From: Shewanella livingstonensis
Lineage (GTDB): Bacteria; Pseudomonadota; Gammaproteobacteria; Enterobacterales; Shewanellaceae
DNA: 64,000 nucleotides
Reading direction: 5' to 3'
Assembly: GCF_003855395.1 (NCBI RefSeq)
Contig: NZ_CP034015.1
Coordinates: 1,498,001-1,562,000 of the forward strand
Part shown: positions 41,060 to 51,989 of the stretch, in pieces
How the letters are laid out: every line of letters starts with the position of its first letter
Numbering within the stretch: position 1 is the stretch's first letter
The notes under the pieces: generated by a model
Databases searched by the model: none
Seen by the model: only the letters and a program-made list of their open reading frames with translations
Told to the model about the DNA's origin: nothing
Program-made: the position numbers and the translations under genes

Positions 41060-42640
41060 ATGTCAGGCAACAACGTTGAGGTCGACAAACGTCGGACCTT
41101 CGCCATCATTTCGCACCCCGATGCGGGTAAAACCACCATCACCGAAAAAGTACTTTTATTCGGAAACGCCTTACAGAAGGCCGGAACGGTAAAAGGCAAA
41201 AAGTCTGGTCAACATGCTAAGTCTGACTGGATGGAAATGGAAAAGGATCGTGGTATTTCTATTACCACCTCCGTTATGCAGTTTCCTTACGGTGGCGCAC
41301 TCATCAATTTACTTGATACGCCTGGTCACGAAGATTTTTCTGAAGATACTTATCGTACGTTAACCGCGGTCGATTCTTGTTTAATGGTGATTGACTCCGC
41401 TAAAGGTGTTGAAGACCGTACCATTAAACTAATGGAAGTGACGCGTTTACGTGATACGCCGATTGTGACGTTCATGAACAAATGTGACCGTGATATTCGT
41501 GATCCGATTGAGTTAATGGATGAAGTCGAAGCTATTTTAAAGATAGCTTGTGCGCCTATTACTTGGCCCATTGGTTCAGGTAAAGAGTTTAAAGGTGTAT
41601 ATCACATTTTACGTGATGAAGTTATTTTATACCAAGGTGGTATGGGTCACACGATCCAAGAAGAACGTATTATTAAAGGATTACACAATCCTGAGCTTGA
41701 TAAAGTACTTGGCTCTTATGCTTCTGAAATTCGTGATGAAATGGAACTAGTAGCCGGGGCTTCACATGATTTTAATCAAGAAGCCTTTTTAAAAGGTGAG
41801 CTAACTCCAGTATATTTCGGTACAGCTTTGGGTAACTTCGGTGTAGACCATATTCTGGATGGTATCGTTGAATGGGCTCCAAAGCCGCTTCCTCGTGAAA
41901 GTGACGTTCGAAATGTAACTCCGAACGAGGAAAAGTTCTCTGGCTTTATCTTCAAAATTCAAGCCAATATGGATCCAAAACACCGAGACCGTGTCGCTTT
42001 TATGCGCGTTTGCTCGGGGCGATATGAGCAAGGCATGAAAATGCACCATGTTCGCATCGGTAAAGATGTCAATGTCAGTGATGCTTTGACCTTTATGGCT
42101 GGAGACCGAAGTCGTGCTGAAGATGCTTATCCAGGTGATATTATTGGATTACATAATCATGGCACTATGCGAATTGGTGATACATTTACTCAAGGCGAAA
42201 AGCTTCGCTTTACTGGTGTGCCTAACTTTGCACCTGAAATGTTCCGCCGTATTCGCTTAAAAGATCCACTAAAACAAAAGCAGTTGCTTAAAGGCTTAGT
42301 ACAATTATCTGAAGAAGGTGCGGTACAGGTCTTCAGACCAATTGATTCTAACGATTTAATCGTAGGGGCGGTTGGTGTGCTACAGTTTGAAGTGGTTGTT
42401 GGACGATTAAAAAGTGAATATAACGTAGAAGCTATTTACGAAGGTATTAGTGTGAGTACCGCACGTTGGGTGTATTGCAAAGATGAGCGTAAATTAGAAG
42501 AGTTTCGTCGTAAATGTAGTCAAAATTTAGCCCTCGATGGCGGTAATAACTTGACCTATATTGCGCCTACTATGGTTAATTTGAACTTATCAATGGAACG
42601 TTATCCTGATGTTGAGTTTGCCAAGACGCGCGAACACTAA
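41060..42640 (+). CDS. prfC: peptide chain release factor 3
   Basis: GTPase that recycles RF1/RF2 after termination. G1 SHPDAGKTT at about 18-26, switch [22 protein letters not shown], then EF-G-like domains II and III ending [15 protein letters not shown]. 526 residues (E. coli 529). ATG 41060 has AAGG 5 bases upstream. Single-gene unit closed by a terminator. Confidence 0.97.
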   Translation: MSGNNVEVDKRRTFAIISHPDAGKTTITEKVLLFGNALQKAGTVKGKKSGQHAKSDWMEMEKDRGISITTSVMQFPYGGALINLLDTPGHEDFSEDTYRTLTAVDSCLMVIDSAKGVEDRTIKLMEVTRLRDTPIVTFMNKCDRDIRDPIELMDEVEAILKIACAPITWPIGSGKEFKGVYHILRDEVILYQGGMGHTIQEERIIKGLHNPELDKVLGSYASEIRDEMELVAGASHDFNQEAFLKGELTPVYFGTALGNFGVDHILDGIVEWAPKPLPRESDVRNVTPNEEKFSGFIFKIQANMDPKHRDRVAFMRVCSGRYEQGMKMHHVRIGKDVNVSDALTFMAGDRSRAEDAYPGDIIGLHNHGTMRIGDTFTQGEKLRFTGVPNFAPEMFRRIRLKDPLKQKQLLKGLVQLSEEGAVQVFRPIDSNDLIVGAVGVLQFEVVVGRLKSEYNVEAIYEGISVSTARWVYCKDERKLEEFRRKCSQNLALDGGNNLTYIAPTMVNLNLSMERYPDVEFAKTREH

Positions 42641-42669
42641 TTGTTAAGATAGACTTTGCAAAAATGTTA

Positions 42670-42696
42670 AAAAGGTGGCTTTGCTGCCTTTTTTTA
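42670..42696 (+). terminator. terminator of prfC
   Basis: AAGGTGGC pairs with GCTGCCTT (two wobble pairs) over TTT, then a T tract. Confidence 0.8.
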
Positions 42697-42914
42697 TTGC
42701 TGTTTTTTATAGAAAAATTAGGATAAATACGGTTATTGTTAAGCTGTTTATCGTAAACCCCTGGCTAAGATATATTTTGTGGTGTAATAAAATAGGATTA
42801 ACGTTAGAAAATAAGCATAGTGATATGCCACCATTGAACTAGCCTGAAACAATATGCCAATATCTAAGCCGCCCGTAAATCAGGATTATATTCGCAATAA
42901 AATAGAGTTACCTT

Positions 42915-43676
42915 ATGATTGATACTCATGCCCATCTCGACATGTCAGAGTTCGACAATGATAGAACACAAGTATTTGATGCGATGCACCAGAATGGGAT
43001 TACGTCGGCAATTTTACCAGGAGTGTCAGTCGACCAATGGCAAAAGCAAATCGAAATAGCACAACAATTTGATTGTTATTTCTCGCTTGGTATTCATCCT
43101 TGGTTTGTGCCAGAAGACATTGATGCGGCCATTATTAAACTTAGTGGAATGTTGCAACAACATAGTAATAATAAGCGTTTGGTGGCTGTTGGAGAGTGTG
43201 GGCTGGATAAATTACATTATTGGTCTGATAAACAATTGTTGTTACTTGAGAAACAATTGTCACTCGCTCAAGCTTATCAATTACCGGTCATTTTACATGC
43301 GGTTAAAGCTCATCAACAATTACTCACAATGCTGGCTTGTTTTAAGCTAACAAAAGGCGGTGTCGTGCATGGTTTTTATGGCAACACTGACATTGCCAAG
43401 CGTTATATTTCACTGGGTTTTAAATTAGGCATTGGTGCTTTAATACTCAATCCAAGTGCAAAAAAGCTCCGTGAAACAGTGGTTAATTTACCCTTGGAAC
43501 ACTTTTTAATAGAAACAGACTCGCCAAGTATGCCTCCATTTGATCATCCACAATCACGTAACACCCCGCTCATTCTTCCTCGTGTCGTGTCCGAGATCGC
43601 ATTTTTAAAGAAAAAGTCGACTGTCTGTATATTAGAACAGTTGAATAAAAATGCTTTGCAACTGTTTGAGCTTTAA
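42915..43676 (+). CDS. TatD-family metal-dependent hydrolase (YjjV-like)
   Basis: Putative DNase of the amidohydrolase superfamily. Metal ligands: HAHLD at 4-8, Glu in AVGECGLD near 92-99, His in PVILHAVKAH near 127, His in GVVHGFYG near 150 and Asp in IETDSPSMPP near 201. TIM-barrel length of 253 residues is typical. No close operon partner; about 275 bases from prfC. Family members have reported 3'-5' exonuclease activity, but the cellular role here is unknown. Confidence 0.9.
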   Translation: MIDTHAHLDMSEFDNDRTQVFDAMHQNGITSAILPGVSVDQWQKQIEIAQQFDCYFSLGIHPWFVPEDIDAAIIKLSGMLQQHSNNKRLVAVGECGLDKLHYWSDKQLLLLEKQLSLAQAYQLPVILHAVKAHQQLLTMLACFKLTKGGVVHGFYGNTDIAKRYISLGFKLGIGALILNPSAKKLRETVVNLPLEHFLIETDSPSMPPFDHPQSRNTPLILPRVVSEIAFLKKKSTVCILEQLNKNALQLFEL

Positions 43677-43783
43677 TTGTTTTTTTATGAACATGAGAAC
43701 TTAAATTGTTTTTAATGTCGTAAGAGTTTGAAATTAAACTTTAAAAACTTGATCAAAACGACGCTTTTCATTTCGCGCTCAGT

Positions 43784-43789
43784 TATAAT
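43784..43789 (+). promoter_or_regulatory. candidate -10 element upstream of nupC
   Basis: A perfect TATAAT lies 64 bases before the nupC start, but no good -35 is at 17 bases. Weak call. Confidence 0.3.
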
Positions 43790-43853
43790 CGTCAACGGAA
43801 ATTAGGTGAGTTAACAACATTCAAAAAAACTGTTAACAAAAGGGTGATGATTA

Positions 43854-45116
43854 ATGGATATAGTAATGAGTTTGGTAGGGGTGGTCACCTTACTATTGAT
43901 AGGTTTCGGACTATCAAATAATAGAAAAGCAATTAATGTTCGTACTGTCGGTGGTGCTTTAGCCATTCAAGCATTCTTTGCTGGTTTTGTTTTATATGTT
44001 CCAGTCGGTAAAGATATTCTGAAAGGTGTTTCAGACGCGGTATCAAGTGTGATTAGTTATGCACAAGCAGGTACTAGCTTCTTATTTGGTGATTTAGCTA
44101 ACTTTAAAGTTGGTTTTATTTTCGCCATTAACGTATTACCTGTCATTATATTCTTCTCTTCTTTAATTGCAGTGCTTTACTACTTAGGCATTATGCAGTG
44201 GATCATCCGTATTATCGGTGGTGCATTACAAAAAGCATTAGGCACTAGCCGTACAGAATCTATGTCAGCGACAGCGAATATTTTCGTTGGTCAAACTGAA
44301 GCACCGTTAGTTGTGCGTCCGTTTATTGCGACTATGACTCAGTCTGAGTTATTCGCAATCATGGTGGGTGGTTTAGCATCAATCGCGGGTTCAGTATTAG
44401 CTGGTTACGCGCAAATGGGTGTACCAATTCAATACTTAGTTGCTGCGTCATTCATGGCTGCTCCAGGTGGTCTATTAATGGCTAAACTGATGCATCCTGA
44501 AACTGAAGCTGCTATCAACGAAATGGACGGATTACCAGATGATCCTGATAAGCCAGCAAACGTTTTAGATGCTGCTGCTTCAGGCGCTGCATCAGGTATG
44601 CACCTTGCATTAAACGTTGGTGCAATGTTGATCGCATTCGTAGGTTTAATTGCAATGGTTAACGGTATCATCGGTGGCGTAACAGGTTGGTTTGGTTTAG
44701 AGGGTATTACTCTAGAACTTATCCTTGGTTATATCTTTATGCCTCTTGCTTTCCTAATCGGTGTACCTTGGAACGAAGCGCTAGTTGCGGGTTCTTTCAT
44801 CGGTCAAAAGATTGTGGTTAACGAATTTGTTGCTTACTTAAACTTCGCTCCGTATCTACTTGATGCATCTGCTGAAGGCTTCAAAGTAGTTGCAGAAACT
44901 GGCATCATGATGTCAGACCGTACTAAAGCGATTATCTCTTTCGCATTGTGTGGATTCGCTAACTTATCTTCTATTGCAATTTTACTTGGTGGTTTAGGTG
45001 CTATGGCTCCTTCACGTCGCCATGACCTTGCAAAATTAGGTATTCGTGCTGTTATCGCTGGTTCATTAGCTAACTTAATGAGCGCGACATTAGCCGGTTT
45101 ATTCTTAGCAATCTAA
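43854..45116 (+). CDS. nupC: NupC-family concentrative nucleoside transporter
   Basis: Inner-membrane cation:nucleoside symporter of the CNT family. 420 residues, about 10-12 hydrophobic segments. The family signature region is [14 protein letters not shown] near 143-156, followed by [45 protein letters not shown] near 302-325 is the second substrate-site repeat. Heads a nucleoside region: tsx-like porin next and the deo catabolic genes beyond. Sodium rather than proton coupling is plausible for a marine organism but not shown. Confidence 0.94.
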   Translation: MDIVMSLVGVVTLLLIGFGLSNNRKAINVRTVGGALAIQAFFAGFVLYVPVGKDILKGVSDAVSSVISYAQAGTSFLFGDLANFKVGFIFAINVLPVIIFFSSLIAVLYYLGIMQWIIRIIGGALQKALGTSRTESMSATANIFVGQTEAPLVVRPFIATMTQSELFAIMVGGLASIAGSVLAGYAQMGVPIQYLVAASFMAAPGGLLMAKLMHPETEAAINEMDGLPDDPDKPANVLDAAASGAASGMHLALNVGAMLIAFVGLIAMVNGIIGGVTGWFGLEGITLELILGYIFMPLAFLIGVPWNEALVAGSFIGQKIVVNEFVAYLNFAPYLLDASAEGFKVVAETGIMMSDRTKAIISFALCGFANLSSIAILLGGLGAMAPSRRHDLAKLGIRAVIAGSLANLMSATLAGLFLAI

Positions 45117-45144
45117 GAGTAAGTCCAGGGGGAATACCCCAAAA

Positions 45145-45185
45145 AAACTGGGTCTTTAGATTAATAAAGATTAGAGACCCAGTTT
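45145..45185 (+). terminator. long hairpin after nupC
   Basis: AAACTGGGTCT pairs with AGACCCAGTTT around a 19-base AT-rich loop; little T tract follows. Likely terminator or mRNA-stabilising stem. Confidence 0.7.
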
Positions 45186-45469
45186 GTAAGAAAGTTGTTA
45201 TTGATTTTGTGTTAATCCACCGTTTCCCAATACGAATTTATGCTGTTTTAGTTAGTGTAAAAGAGGATGTGTTAAATCCTCTAGACAAGATTAAAATGTC
45301 AAATTGTTAATGATGTATGGACAGATAGTCGCGACATTGTTCACAAAAAAGAATTTTGTATTCGTTTTTTATCGATTAAATATTGAGATTTATATCAGTA
45401 ACGATAAAATACGAATGATTAAAAAGAAGTGCTATCCAAGAAGATAGTTTAATAATATACATGGGGTTG
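45186..45469. other. intergenic region upstream of the Tsx-like porin gene
   Basis: AT-rich. Contains a hairpin AGAGGAT/ATCCTCT at about 45261-45282. CRP- or CytR-like operators are expected for this gene family, but I could not point to a convincing palindrome. Confidence 0.4.
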
Positions 45470-45472
45470 ATG

Positions 45473-46354
45473 ATGAAAAAATTAAATACTTTAGTATTAG
45501 CAAGTACTGTTGCATTAGCGGGTTCTGCATTTACTGCTTCGGCTGCTGAACAAACTGGCGACATTCATGCTAACGATTACAAGTGGATGCAGTTTAACAT
45601 TATGTATGCAATCGATGAGCATCCAATTGCAAACGAAGATGAAGCAACGCATAACTATTTAGAAATGGAATTTGGCGGTCGCTCTGGTTTTGTTGACTTA
45701 TATGGATACGTTGATGTTTTCAACTTAGCTAACAATGATTCAGGCGATAAAGATACCGGCGCGAGCAAAATGTTCATGAAGTTAGCTCCTCGTTTCTCTC
45801 TTGATGCCATTACTGGAACCGATTTATCTTTTGGCCCAGTTCAAGAAGTTTATTTATCTACTCTATTTAACTGGGGTGGCGGTGCTATCAGTACAGCTGG
45901 CAACGGCGAAGGCGATGTTAACATGTCTTTCTGGGGTGTTGGTGCTGATGTAATGGTTCCATGGTTAGGTAAAACTGGCATGAACTTATACGGTGCTTAT
46001 GACATTAACCGTAAAGACTGGAATGGTTACCAATTCTCAGCTAACTGGTTTAAGCCATTTGTTTTCTTCGAAGACAAAAGCTTCTTATCTTTCCAAGGTT
46101 ATGTTGATTACCAATTCGATATGGACGAAGAATATTCAGGCCAAAACAGTGATGGTAACTATAACAACACTGAACACGGTGGCGCTGGTTTCTTAGGTCT
46201 TTACTACCATACAGACCGTTTTGCTTTAGGTTATGGTGCTAAATATTTCTACCACTCATACGGCTTAAATGACAACGCATTTAAGAATCAGTTCTTTGAT
46301 GGTTTGAATACTACTGGTTGGACTCACTTCTTAACCGCGACATACAAAATCTAG
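45473..46354 (+). CDS. Tsx/OmpK-family nucleoside-specific outer-membrane channel
   Basis: Outer-membrane beta-barrel for nucleoside uptake. Signal peptide MKKLNTLVLASTVALAGSAF with an A-x-A cleavage site before EQTGDIHAND. The mature chain alternates aromatic strands, with the family blocks YLEMEFGGRSGFVDLYGYVDVF, FGPVQEVYLST, FWGVGADVMVPWLG and FQGYVDYQ, ending in a strand TGWTHFLTATYKI with a hydrophobic C-terminus. About 293 residues (Tsx 294). Start ATG 45473 (or 45470) after GGGG. Placed between nupC and deoC, giving a complete import route. Confidence 0.9.
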   Translation: MKKLNTLVLASTVALAGSAFTASAAEQTGDIHANDYKWMQFNIMYAIDEHPIANEDEATHNYLEMEFGGRSGFVDLYGYVDVFNLANNDSGDKDTGASKMFMKLAPRFSLDAITGTDLSFGPVQEVYLSTLFNWGGGAISTAGNGEGDVNMSFWGVGADVMVPWLGKTGMNLYGAYDINRKDWNGYQFSANWFKPFVFFEDKSFLSFQGYVDYQFDMDEEYSGQNSDGNYNNTEHGGAGFLGLYYHTDRFALGYGAKYFYHSYGLNDNAFKNQFFDGLNTTGWTHFLTATYKI

Positions 46355-46375
46355 TCGTTTAAGATATGATTTATT

Positions 46376-46400
46376 GGAGCCGCATTTGCGGCTCCTTATT
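46376..46400 (+). terminator. terminator of the Tsx-like gene
   Basis: GGAGCCGC, loop ATTT, GCGGCTCC, then TTATTTT. Confidence 0.88.
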
Positions 46401-46771
46401 TTATAGTAGAAACGACTTCGAACTTTCATTTAAAATCATTGTCTAATATAATAATATGGCTTATCAAGATATAATATCAAAATAAGGCATTTTTTATTAA
46501 GAGTGTTTTTATATAAAAGTTTGTATGCTACAACGTTTTATTTTTACGCGCTAAAAAGGATTTTTCGCGGAATAGCTGAAACAAATATCTTTGTTTTGCC
46601 TTTTCCGGTCTTCAAGGATTCAAGTCGTGGTACTCGTTATCAGATTGAATACTTAGGTTAGTAAATAGTACCTAGATTTACTGGCAATACTGAAGGCCCG
46701 GCCATAATTCTAATAATATGCCTGCTCTATAGTGTTGCCTGAAAAAAATTATCTACTTTGATTTTTCGTTT
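46401..46771. other. intergenic region upstream of deoC
   Basis: About 380 bases with no gene. Should hold the deo promoter and its operators; no clear CRP, CytR or DeoR palindrome was found by eye. Confidence 0.4.
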
Positions 46772-46783
46772 CGGAGAGCAATT

Positions 46784-47557
46784 ATGACTGATTTAAAAAA
46801 AGCAGCGTTACGCGGTATTTCATTAATGGATTTAACTACATTAAACGATGATGATACCGATCAAAAAGTGATTGATTTGTGCCACAAAGCCAAGTCTGCA
46901 GCAGGTAATACTGCAGCGATTTGTATTTACCCTCGCTTTATTCCTATCGCCCGCAAAACACTTAATGATCTTGATTGTGAAGACATTAAAATTGCAACAG
47001 TGACTAACTTTCCACACGGTAACGATGACATTGCCATCGCAGTATTAGAGACTCGTGCAGCTGTTGCCTATGGCGCAGATGAAGTTGATGTTGTATTTCC
47101 ATACCGTGCATTAATGGAAGGTAATGAGACTGTTGGTTTTGAACTCGTTAAAGCGTGTAAAGAAGAGTGCGGCGATGATGTACTTTTAAAAGTGATTATC
47201 GAATCTGGCGAGTTAAAAGATCCTGCTCTTATTCGTAAAGCCTCAGAATTAGCTATCGATGCCGGTGCTAATTTTATTAAAACATCAACCGGTAAAGTCG
47301 CGGTTAATGCTACTCTTGAAGCGGCTGAAATTATGTTAACCGTTATCAGCGAAAAGAATCGTCAGGTTGGTTTTAAGCCTGCTGGCGGTGTGCGTGATGC
47401 CGCTCAAACTGCAGAGTTTTTAGACCTAGCTGAACGTATTTTAGGTGCTGATTGGGTTAGCCCGCAAACTTTCCGTTTTGGTGCTTCTAGCTTGTTAAAT
47501 AGCTTGTTGCATACATTGGAATTAGTAGAAGCTCCTAAGCCTACTTCTGGTTACTAA
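46784..47557 (+). CDS. deoC: deoxyribose-phosphate aldolase
   Basis: Cleaves 2-deoxyribose-5-phosphate to acetaldehyde and glyceraldehyde-3-phosphate. Class I aldolase: Schiff-base Lys in [14 protein letters not shown] near 167 and the second catalytic Lys in [11 protein letters not shown] near 200. 257 residues (E. coli 259). CGGAGAG precedes ATG 46784. First of deoC-deoA-deoB-deoD. Confidence 0.97.
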   Translation: MTDLKKAALRGISLMDLTTLNDDDTDQKVIDLCHKAKSAAGNTAAICIYPRFIPIARKTLNDLDCEDIKIATVTNFPHGNDDIAIAVLETRAAVAYGADEVDVVFPYRALMEGNETVGFELVKACKEECGDDVLLKVIIESGELKDPALIRKASELAIDAGANFIKTSTGKVAVNATLEAAEIMLTVISEKNRQVGFKPAGGVRDAAQTAEFLDLAERILGADWVSPQTFRFGASSLLNSLLHTLELVEAPKPTSGY

Positions 47558-47684
47558 TCGCATAGATAGTCCAAAATCTCAGTATGGCCTTGGATCATTG
47601 CCGTACTGAGGCGCTATCACTTGATAGCATCCTATTATTAAAGGCGACCCTAAAGGTGATGGGTTGCCTAAAGGGAGACGTAAC

Positions 47685-49016
47685 ATGTTTTTAGCTCAAG
47701 AAATTATTCGTAAAAAACGTAATGGCGATGTATTAAGCACTGCAGAAATTCAATTCTTTGTTGATGGCATCACTCATAACACGGTTTCAGAAGGCCAAAT
47801 TGCTGCGTTTGGCATGGCGGTTTATTTCAAAGATATGAATATGGATGAACGGATTGCATTAACGATTGCGATGCGTGATTCCGGAACGGTATTAAATTGG
47901 GATTCACTTGATCTAAATGGCCCTATTATCGATAAACATAGTACCGGCGGTGTTGGTGATGTCATCAGTCTAATGCTTGGCCCTATGGCTGCTGCTTGTG
48001 GTGGTTATGTGCCGATGATTTCTGGTCGTGGTTTAGGTCATACCGGTGGTACGTTAGATAAATTTGATGCTATTCCTGGTTATCAGACCGAACCTTCAAG
48101 TGAGTTGTTCCGCAAAGTCGTTAAAGACGCTGGTGTAGCCATTATTGGTCAAACAGGCGATCTTGTTCCAGCCGACAAGCGCTTTTATTCAATCCGAGAT
48201 AACACTGCTACGGTTGAGTCAATTTCACTTATTACGGCATCTATTTTATCTAAAAAATTAGCCGCAGGCTTAGATGCCCTTGCTATGGATGTCAAAGTCG
48301 GTAGTGGTGCATTTATGCCAACTTATGAAGCCTCTGAAGAGTTAGCTCGCAGTATTACAGCTGTAGCCAATGGCGCAGGCACAAAAACGACTGCATTGTT
48401 AACGGATATGAACCAGGTCTTGGCATCATGTGCGGGTAACGCAGTAGAGGTGCGTGAGGCGATAAACTTTTTGACTGGTCAATATCGTAATCCTCGTTTA
48501 TATGCCGTTACTATGGGCTTATGTGCAGAAATGCTGGTTTTGGGCGGTATTGCACAGAATGAAGCAGAAGCGCGTATTAAACTGAATACTGTATTAGATA
48601 ACGGTAAAGCAGCAGAGGCATTTGCTAAAATGGTCTCTGGCTTAGGTGGCCCAACAGACTTTGTTGAGGCATATGATAAATATTTACCTCACGCGAAAAT
48701 TATTCGCCCAGTGTATGCCAACACCTCTGGTTTTGCATACAAAATGGATACTCGTGAACTTGGTTTAGCTGTTGTTACCTTAGGTGGTGGCCGTCGCAAA
48801 CCAGGTGATGCATTGGATTACAGTGTTGGATTAACGCAAGTATGCGCACTGGGTCAACAAGTTAACCAAGATGTGCCGTTAGCAATGATCCATGCTCAAT
48901 CTGAAGATGCCTATGCAGAAGCTGCCGCCGCCATTCAACAAGCCATTATTATTGGTGATAGCGCGCCTGAAAAAACGCCTGAAATATATCGTTATATTCG
49001 CGCTTCAGATTTATAA
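47685..49016 (+). CDS. deoA: thymidine phosphorylase
   Basis: Phosphorolysis of thymidine and deoxyuridine. Phosphate-binding block [18 protein letters not shown] at about 83-100, then [14 protein letters not shown] near 112-125, and [22 protein letters not shown] near 190-211. 443 residues (E. coli 440). ATG 47685 aligns with E. coli [12 protein letters not shown] and has GGGAG upstream. deoB follows after 12 bases. Confidence 0.97.
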   Translation: MFLAQEIIRKKRNGDVLSTAEIQFFVDGITHNTVSEGQIAAFGMAVYFKDMNMDERIALTIAMRDSGTVLNWDSLDLNGPIIDKHSTGGVGDVISLMLGPMAAACGGYVPMISGRGLGHTGGTLDKFDAIPGYQTEPSSELFRKVVKDAGVAIIGQTGDLVPADKRFYSIRDNTATVESISLITASILSKKLAAGLDALAMDVKVGSGAFMPTYEASEELARSITAVANGAGTKTTALLTDMNQVLASCAGNAVEVREAINFLTGQYRNPRLYAVTMGLCAEMLVLGGIAQNEAEARIKLNTVLDNGKAAEAFAKMVSGLGGPTDFVEAYDKYLPHAKIIRPVYANTSGFAYKMDTRELGLAVVTLGGGRRKPGDALDYSVGLTQVCALGQQVNQDVPLAMIHAQSEDAYAEAAAAIQQAIIIGDSAPEKTPEIYRYIRASDL

Positions 49017-49028
49017 AGGAAATATATA

Positions 49029-50246
49029 ATGAAACGTACTTTTATTTTAATGCTCGACTCTTTTGGTGTTGGTGCTGCTACCGACGCCGATAAATTTGGT
49101 GACGTTGGCTCAGATACTTTTGGTCATATCGCACAAGCTTGTGCAGAAGGTAAAGCGGATATCGGTCGTAAAGGACCATTAAAGCTACCAAACCTTGCTC
49201 GTTTAGGCCTTGGCCATGCTGGTTTTGAAAGCACAGGTCAATTTGCTGCAGGATTTGATGATAATGTCGAGCTTATTGGCGCCTATGGCCATGCCGATGA
49301 ATTAAGTTCAGGCAAAGATACGCCGAGTGGACATTGGGAAATGGCAGGTGTTCCTGTCCTTTACGAGTGGGGTTATTTCAGTGATTTAACCAACTCATTC
49401 CCAAAAGCGTTAACCGACAAAATTCTTGAACGTGCTGGTTTAGACGGATTCTTAGGCAACAGCCATGCATCGGGTACAAAAATTCTGGAAGAGTTAGGCG
49501 AAGAGCATATGAAAACAGGTAAGCCTATTTTCTATACCTCAGCGGACTCTGTTTTTCAAATAGCGTGTCATGAAGAAAGTTTTGGTTTAGAAAATTTATA
49601 TAACTTGTGCAAAATTACCCGTGAAGAGCTAGAGCCGTATAACATTGGCCGTGTCATTGCTCGTCCGTTTGTAGGTTCGGGTCCTGCTGATTTCGCTCGT
49701 ACTGGTAACCGTCATGATTATGCGGTATTACCACCAGCACCTACAGTATTAGATAAGCTTAAAGATGCTGGTGGTGAAGTAGTCAGTATTGGTAAAATCT
49801 CTGATATATATGCTCACAGCGGCATTACTCAACAATTTAAAGCGACAGGTCTCGAAGAGTTATTTGACGAAACGTTGACGCAAATTAAACGTGCTGGTGA
49901 CAACACCATAGTGTTTACTAACTTTGTTGATTTCGACTCTCATTATGGCCATCGTCGTGACACCGCCGGTTATGCTAAAGCACTTGAGTATTTTGATTCT
50001 CGTTTACCTGAACTATTAGCCATTTTACAGCCTGAAGATTTGGTGGTATTTACAGCTGATCATGGCTGCGATCCTACTTGGGTTGGTACCGAACACACTC
50101 GTGAGCGTGTTCCAGTACTTGCTTATGGCGCAGGTTTATCTGCAGGTTCATTAGGCCGTCGTAAATCGTTTGCCGATATTGGGCAGTCTATTGCAAGTTA
50201 TTTTGAGTTAGAACCGATGGGTTATGGTGAATCTTTTATTAATTAG
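49029..50246 (+). CDS. deoB: phosphopentomutase
   Basis: Interconverts (deoxy)ribose 1- and 5-phosphates, linking DeoA/DeoD to DeoC. Alkaline-phosphatase superfamily metal residues: [13 protein letters not shown] at 8-20, the catalytic Thr in [11 protein letters not shown] near 97, and ADHGCDPTW near 340. 405 residues (E. coli 407). AAAGGAA precedes ATG 49029, 12 bases after deoA. Confidence 0.97.
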   Translation: MKRTFILMLDSFGVGAATDADKFGDVGSDTFGHIAQACAEGKADIGRKGPLKLPNLARLGLGHAGFESTGQFAAGFDDNVELIGAYGHADELSSGKDTPSGHWEMAGVPVLYEWGYFSDLTNSFPKALTDKILERAGLDGFLGNSHASGTKILEELGEEHMKTGKPIFYTSADSVFQIACHEESFGLENLYNLCKITREELEPYNIGRVIARPFVGSGPADFARTGNRHDYAVLPPAPTVLDKLKDAGGEVVSIGKISDIYAHSGITQQFKATGLEELFDETLTQIKRAGDNTIVFTNFVDFDSHYGHRRDTAGYAKALEYFDSRLPELLAILQPEDLVVFTADHGCDPTWVGTEHTRERVPVLAYGAGLSAGSLGRRKSFADIGQSIASYFELEPMGYGESFIN

Positions 50247-50348
50247 TCACATTTTCAAACGACGGTTCTATATAAAGTCCAATGCTTTTGCTAAACTGTA
50301 AATATAATTAAGTGATTCAAAATATAATAGAAACATAGGGGTTATAAC

Positions 50349-51059
50349 ATGGCTACACCACATATTAATGCTGTTGAAGGTGCTTTTGCTGAAACGGTAC
50401 TTTTCCCAGGCGATCCATTACGTGCAAAATACATTGCTGAGACATTTTTAGAAAACGTTGAGCAAGTCACTGATGTGCGTAACATGCTAGGTTTTACCGG
50501 TACATATAAAGGTAAACGTATTTCTGTTATGGGTTCAGGTATGGGTATCCCATCTTGTTCTATCTATGCACATGAATTAATTAAAGACTACGGTGTTAAG
50601 AACTTAATCCGTGTTGGTACTTGTGGTGCTATTAGCGCTGACGTAAAAGTGCGTGACGTTATTATCGGTATGGGCGCATGTACTGACTCTAGAGTTAACC
50701 GTTTACGTTTTAAAGATAACGACTTTGCCGCTATTGCTGATTACAGCTTACTGAGTGCAGTTGTTGATTCTGCTAAAGCACATGGCACTAAAATTCGTGT
50801 TGGTAACGTTTTTTCTGCTGACTTGTTCTACACTCCAGATCCTCAAATGTTTGATGTTATGGAAAAAATGGGCATTTTAGGCGTCGAAATGGAAGCCGCT
50901 GGTTTATATGGTGTTGCACATGAGCTAGGCGCTAAAGCCTTATGTGTTGTAACCGTATCAGACCACATCCGTACTGGTGAGAAAACCACCTCTGATGAGC
51001 GTCAAACAACATTCAGCGACATGATTATCATGACTTTAGATGCAGCGTTAACACTGTAA
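50349..51059 (+). CDS. deoD: purine nucleoside phosphorylase, DeoD type
   Basis: Phosphorolysis of purine (deoxy)nucleosides; hexameric low-molecular-mass type. Begins [30 protein letters not shown]. The phosphate site has GSGMGIPS near 64-71 and RVGTCGAI near 87-94; the nucleoside site has [11 protein letters not shown] near 178-188 and the catalytic Asp in VSDHIRTGE near 204. 236 residues (E. coli 239). About 100 bases after deoB, possibly with its own promoter. Confidence 0.97.
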   Translation: MATPHINAVEGAFAETVLFPGDPLRAKYIAETFLENVEQVTDVRNMLGFTGTYKGKRISVMGSGMGIPSCSIYAHELIKDYGVKNLIRVGTCGAISADVKVRDVIIGMGACTDSRVNRLRFKDNDFAAIADYSLLSAVVDSAKAHGTKIRVGNVFSADLFYTPDPQMFDVMEKMGILGVEMEAAGLYGVAHELGAKALCVVTVSDHIRTGEKTTSDERQTTFSDMIIMTLDAALTL

Positions 51060-51075
51060 TTTAAACGTTAGTCAT

Positions 51076-51106
51076 AAAAAGGGCACTCATTGAGTGCCCT
51101 TTTTTA
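51076..51106. terminator. bidirectional terminator between deoD and ytjB
   Basis: AAAAAGGGCACTCA pairs with TGAGTGCCCTTTTTT across a minimal loop; works for both convergent genes. Confidence 0.92.
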
Positions 51107-51133
51107 TGTTTGTCATTTATGTCAGCAATCTAT

Positions 51134-51826
51134 CTAGGCTGGAGGGTCTTGTTGAATATCTTCTAACTCGTCTGCTTGCGTTTCGTTTGAAGCGAGCAAG
51201 GCCGATTTTTTAGGCTTTTTACGTAATTTAGCTTGGGCTTTTCGGCGATCAAAATCAGCACGTTTAAATGAAAGTGCTCGAGACAACAGTAAACCTATAA
51301 AGCCCGCTACTATCAACATCATTTGCTGTAATTCCATATTCTGCTCATGCAAAATTTTAATTTCATCAAAAAATATATCGAGATTTAAACGCACTTCGAC
51401 GTAGCCTAAATTATTTTCATCTTGAATGACGTTTTCAATTAAAGGAGGATAAGGTTTTAATAGGCCTTTTAATATTTCTGAGTCAGCCTCTAATTTTTCA
51501 TAAGAGACACTTTGTGCAAAAGCTAATCTAACGCCTTGCGAATTATAGATATTGACGGACATTACTTTTGGATCAGCAGCTAACGCAGATGCTAGCCATT
51601 GTAATTGTTCATCATTTTGTAAATACATTGCAGGTGCTGCGCCATTAGCGGCTTGTTGCGCTAATAATCTTGCCATTACTTTTGTTTGTGAATTTAGTAA
51701 TTTTTGACCATTACGTAAACTCGATTGCCACAAGTACATGAGACCGATTATCAGAGCTATTGCGACAATAATTTGCAAAATTCTGCTAAATTTTTGTCTT
51801 TTCTTAAGACCTTTAACAAAAATCAC
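51134..51826 (-). CDS. ytjB: YtjB/AhpA-like membrane protein
   Basis: 230-residue inner-membrane protein. Helix 1 at about 15-34, a periplasmic domain of about 120 residues resembling a short sensor fold, helix 2 at about 168-184, and a basic then acidic cytoplasmic tail (KAQAKLRKKPKK, later DELEDIQQD). Divergent from serB, exactly as E. coli ytjB (smp), which supports the name. Start is GTG 51826 with GAGG 6 bases upstream. Function poorly defined; linked to haemolysin expression in Vibrio-like work as AhpA. Confidence 0.75.
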   Translation of the reverse strand: MIFVKGLKKRQKFSRILQIIVAIALIIGLMYLWQSSLRNGQKLLNSQTKVMARLLAQQAANGAAPAMYLQNDEQLQWLASALAADPKVMSVNIYNSQGVRLAFAQSVSYEKLEADSEILKGLLKPYPPLIENVIQDENNLGYVEVRLNLDIFFDEIKILHEQNMELQQMMLIVAGFIGLLLSRALSFKRADFDRRKAQAKLRKKPKKSALLASNETQADELEDIQQDPPA

Positions 51827-51989
51827 TTTAATCCTCAGTGTTTTTTCTATTTAATTGAAAGTTGTGTTGCCACCGTTTTTTGTTAAGCGGCTATGTTAGT
51901 GTTAATCCAATTATACAGAATCATCAAAAAGCCATATTAATCGAAAAGTTTGTCAGTAGATAGTCGTAACATACTAAGAGGTCGTATCG

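Noticed and set aside
46401..46783. CRP/CytR operators upstream of deoC
   Set aside because: Expected from family knowledge, but no TGTGA-N6-TCACA-like palindrome was convincing.
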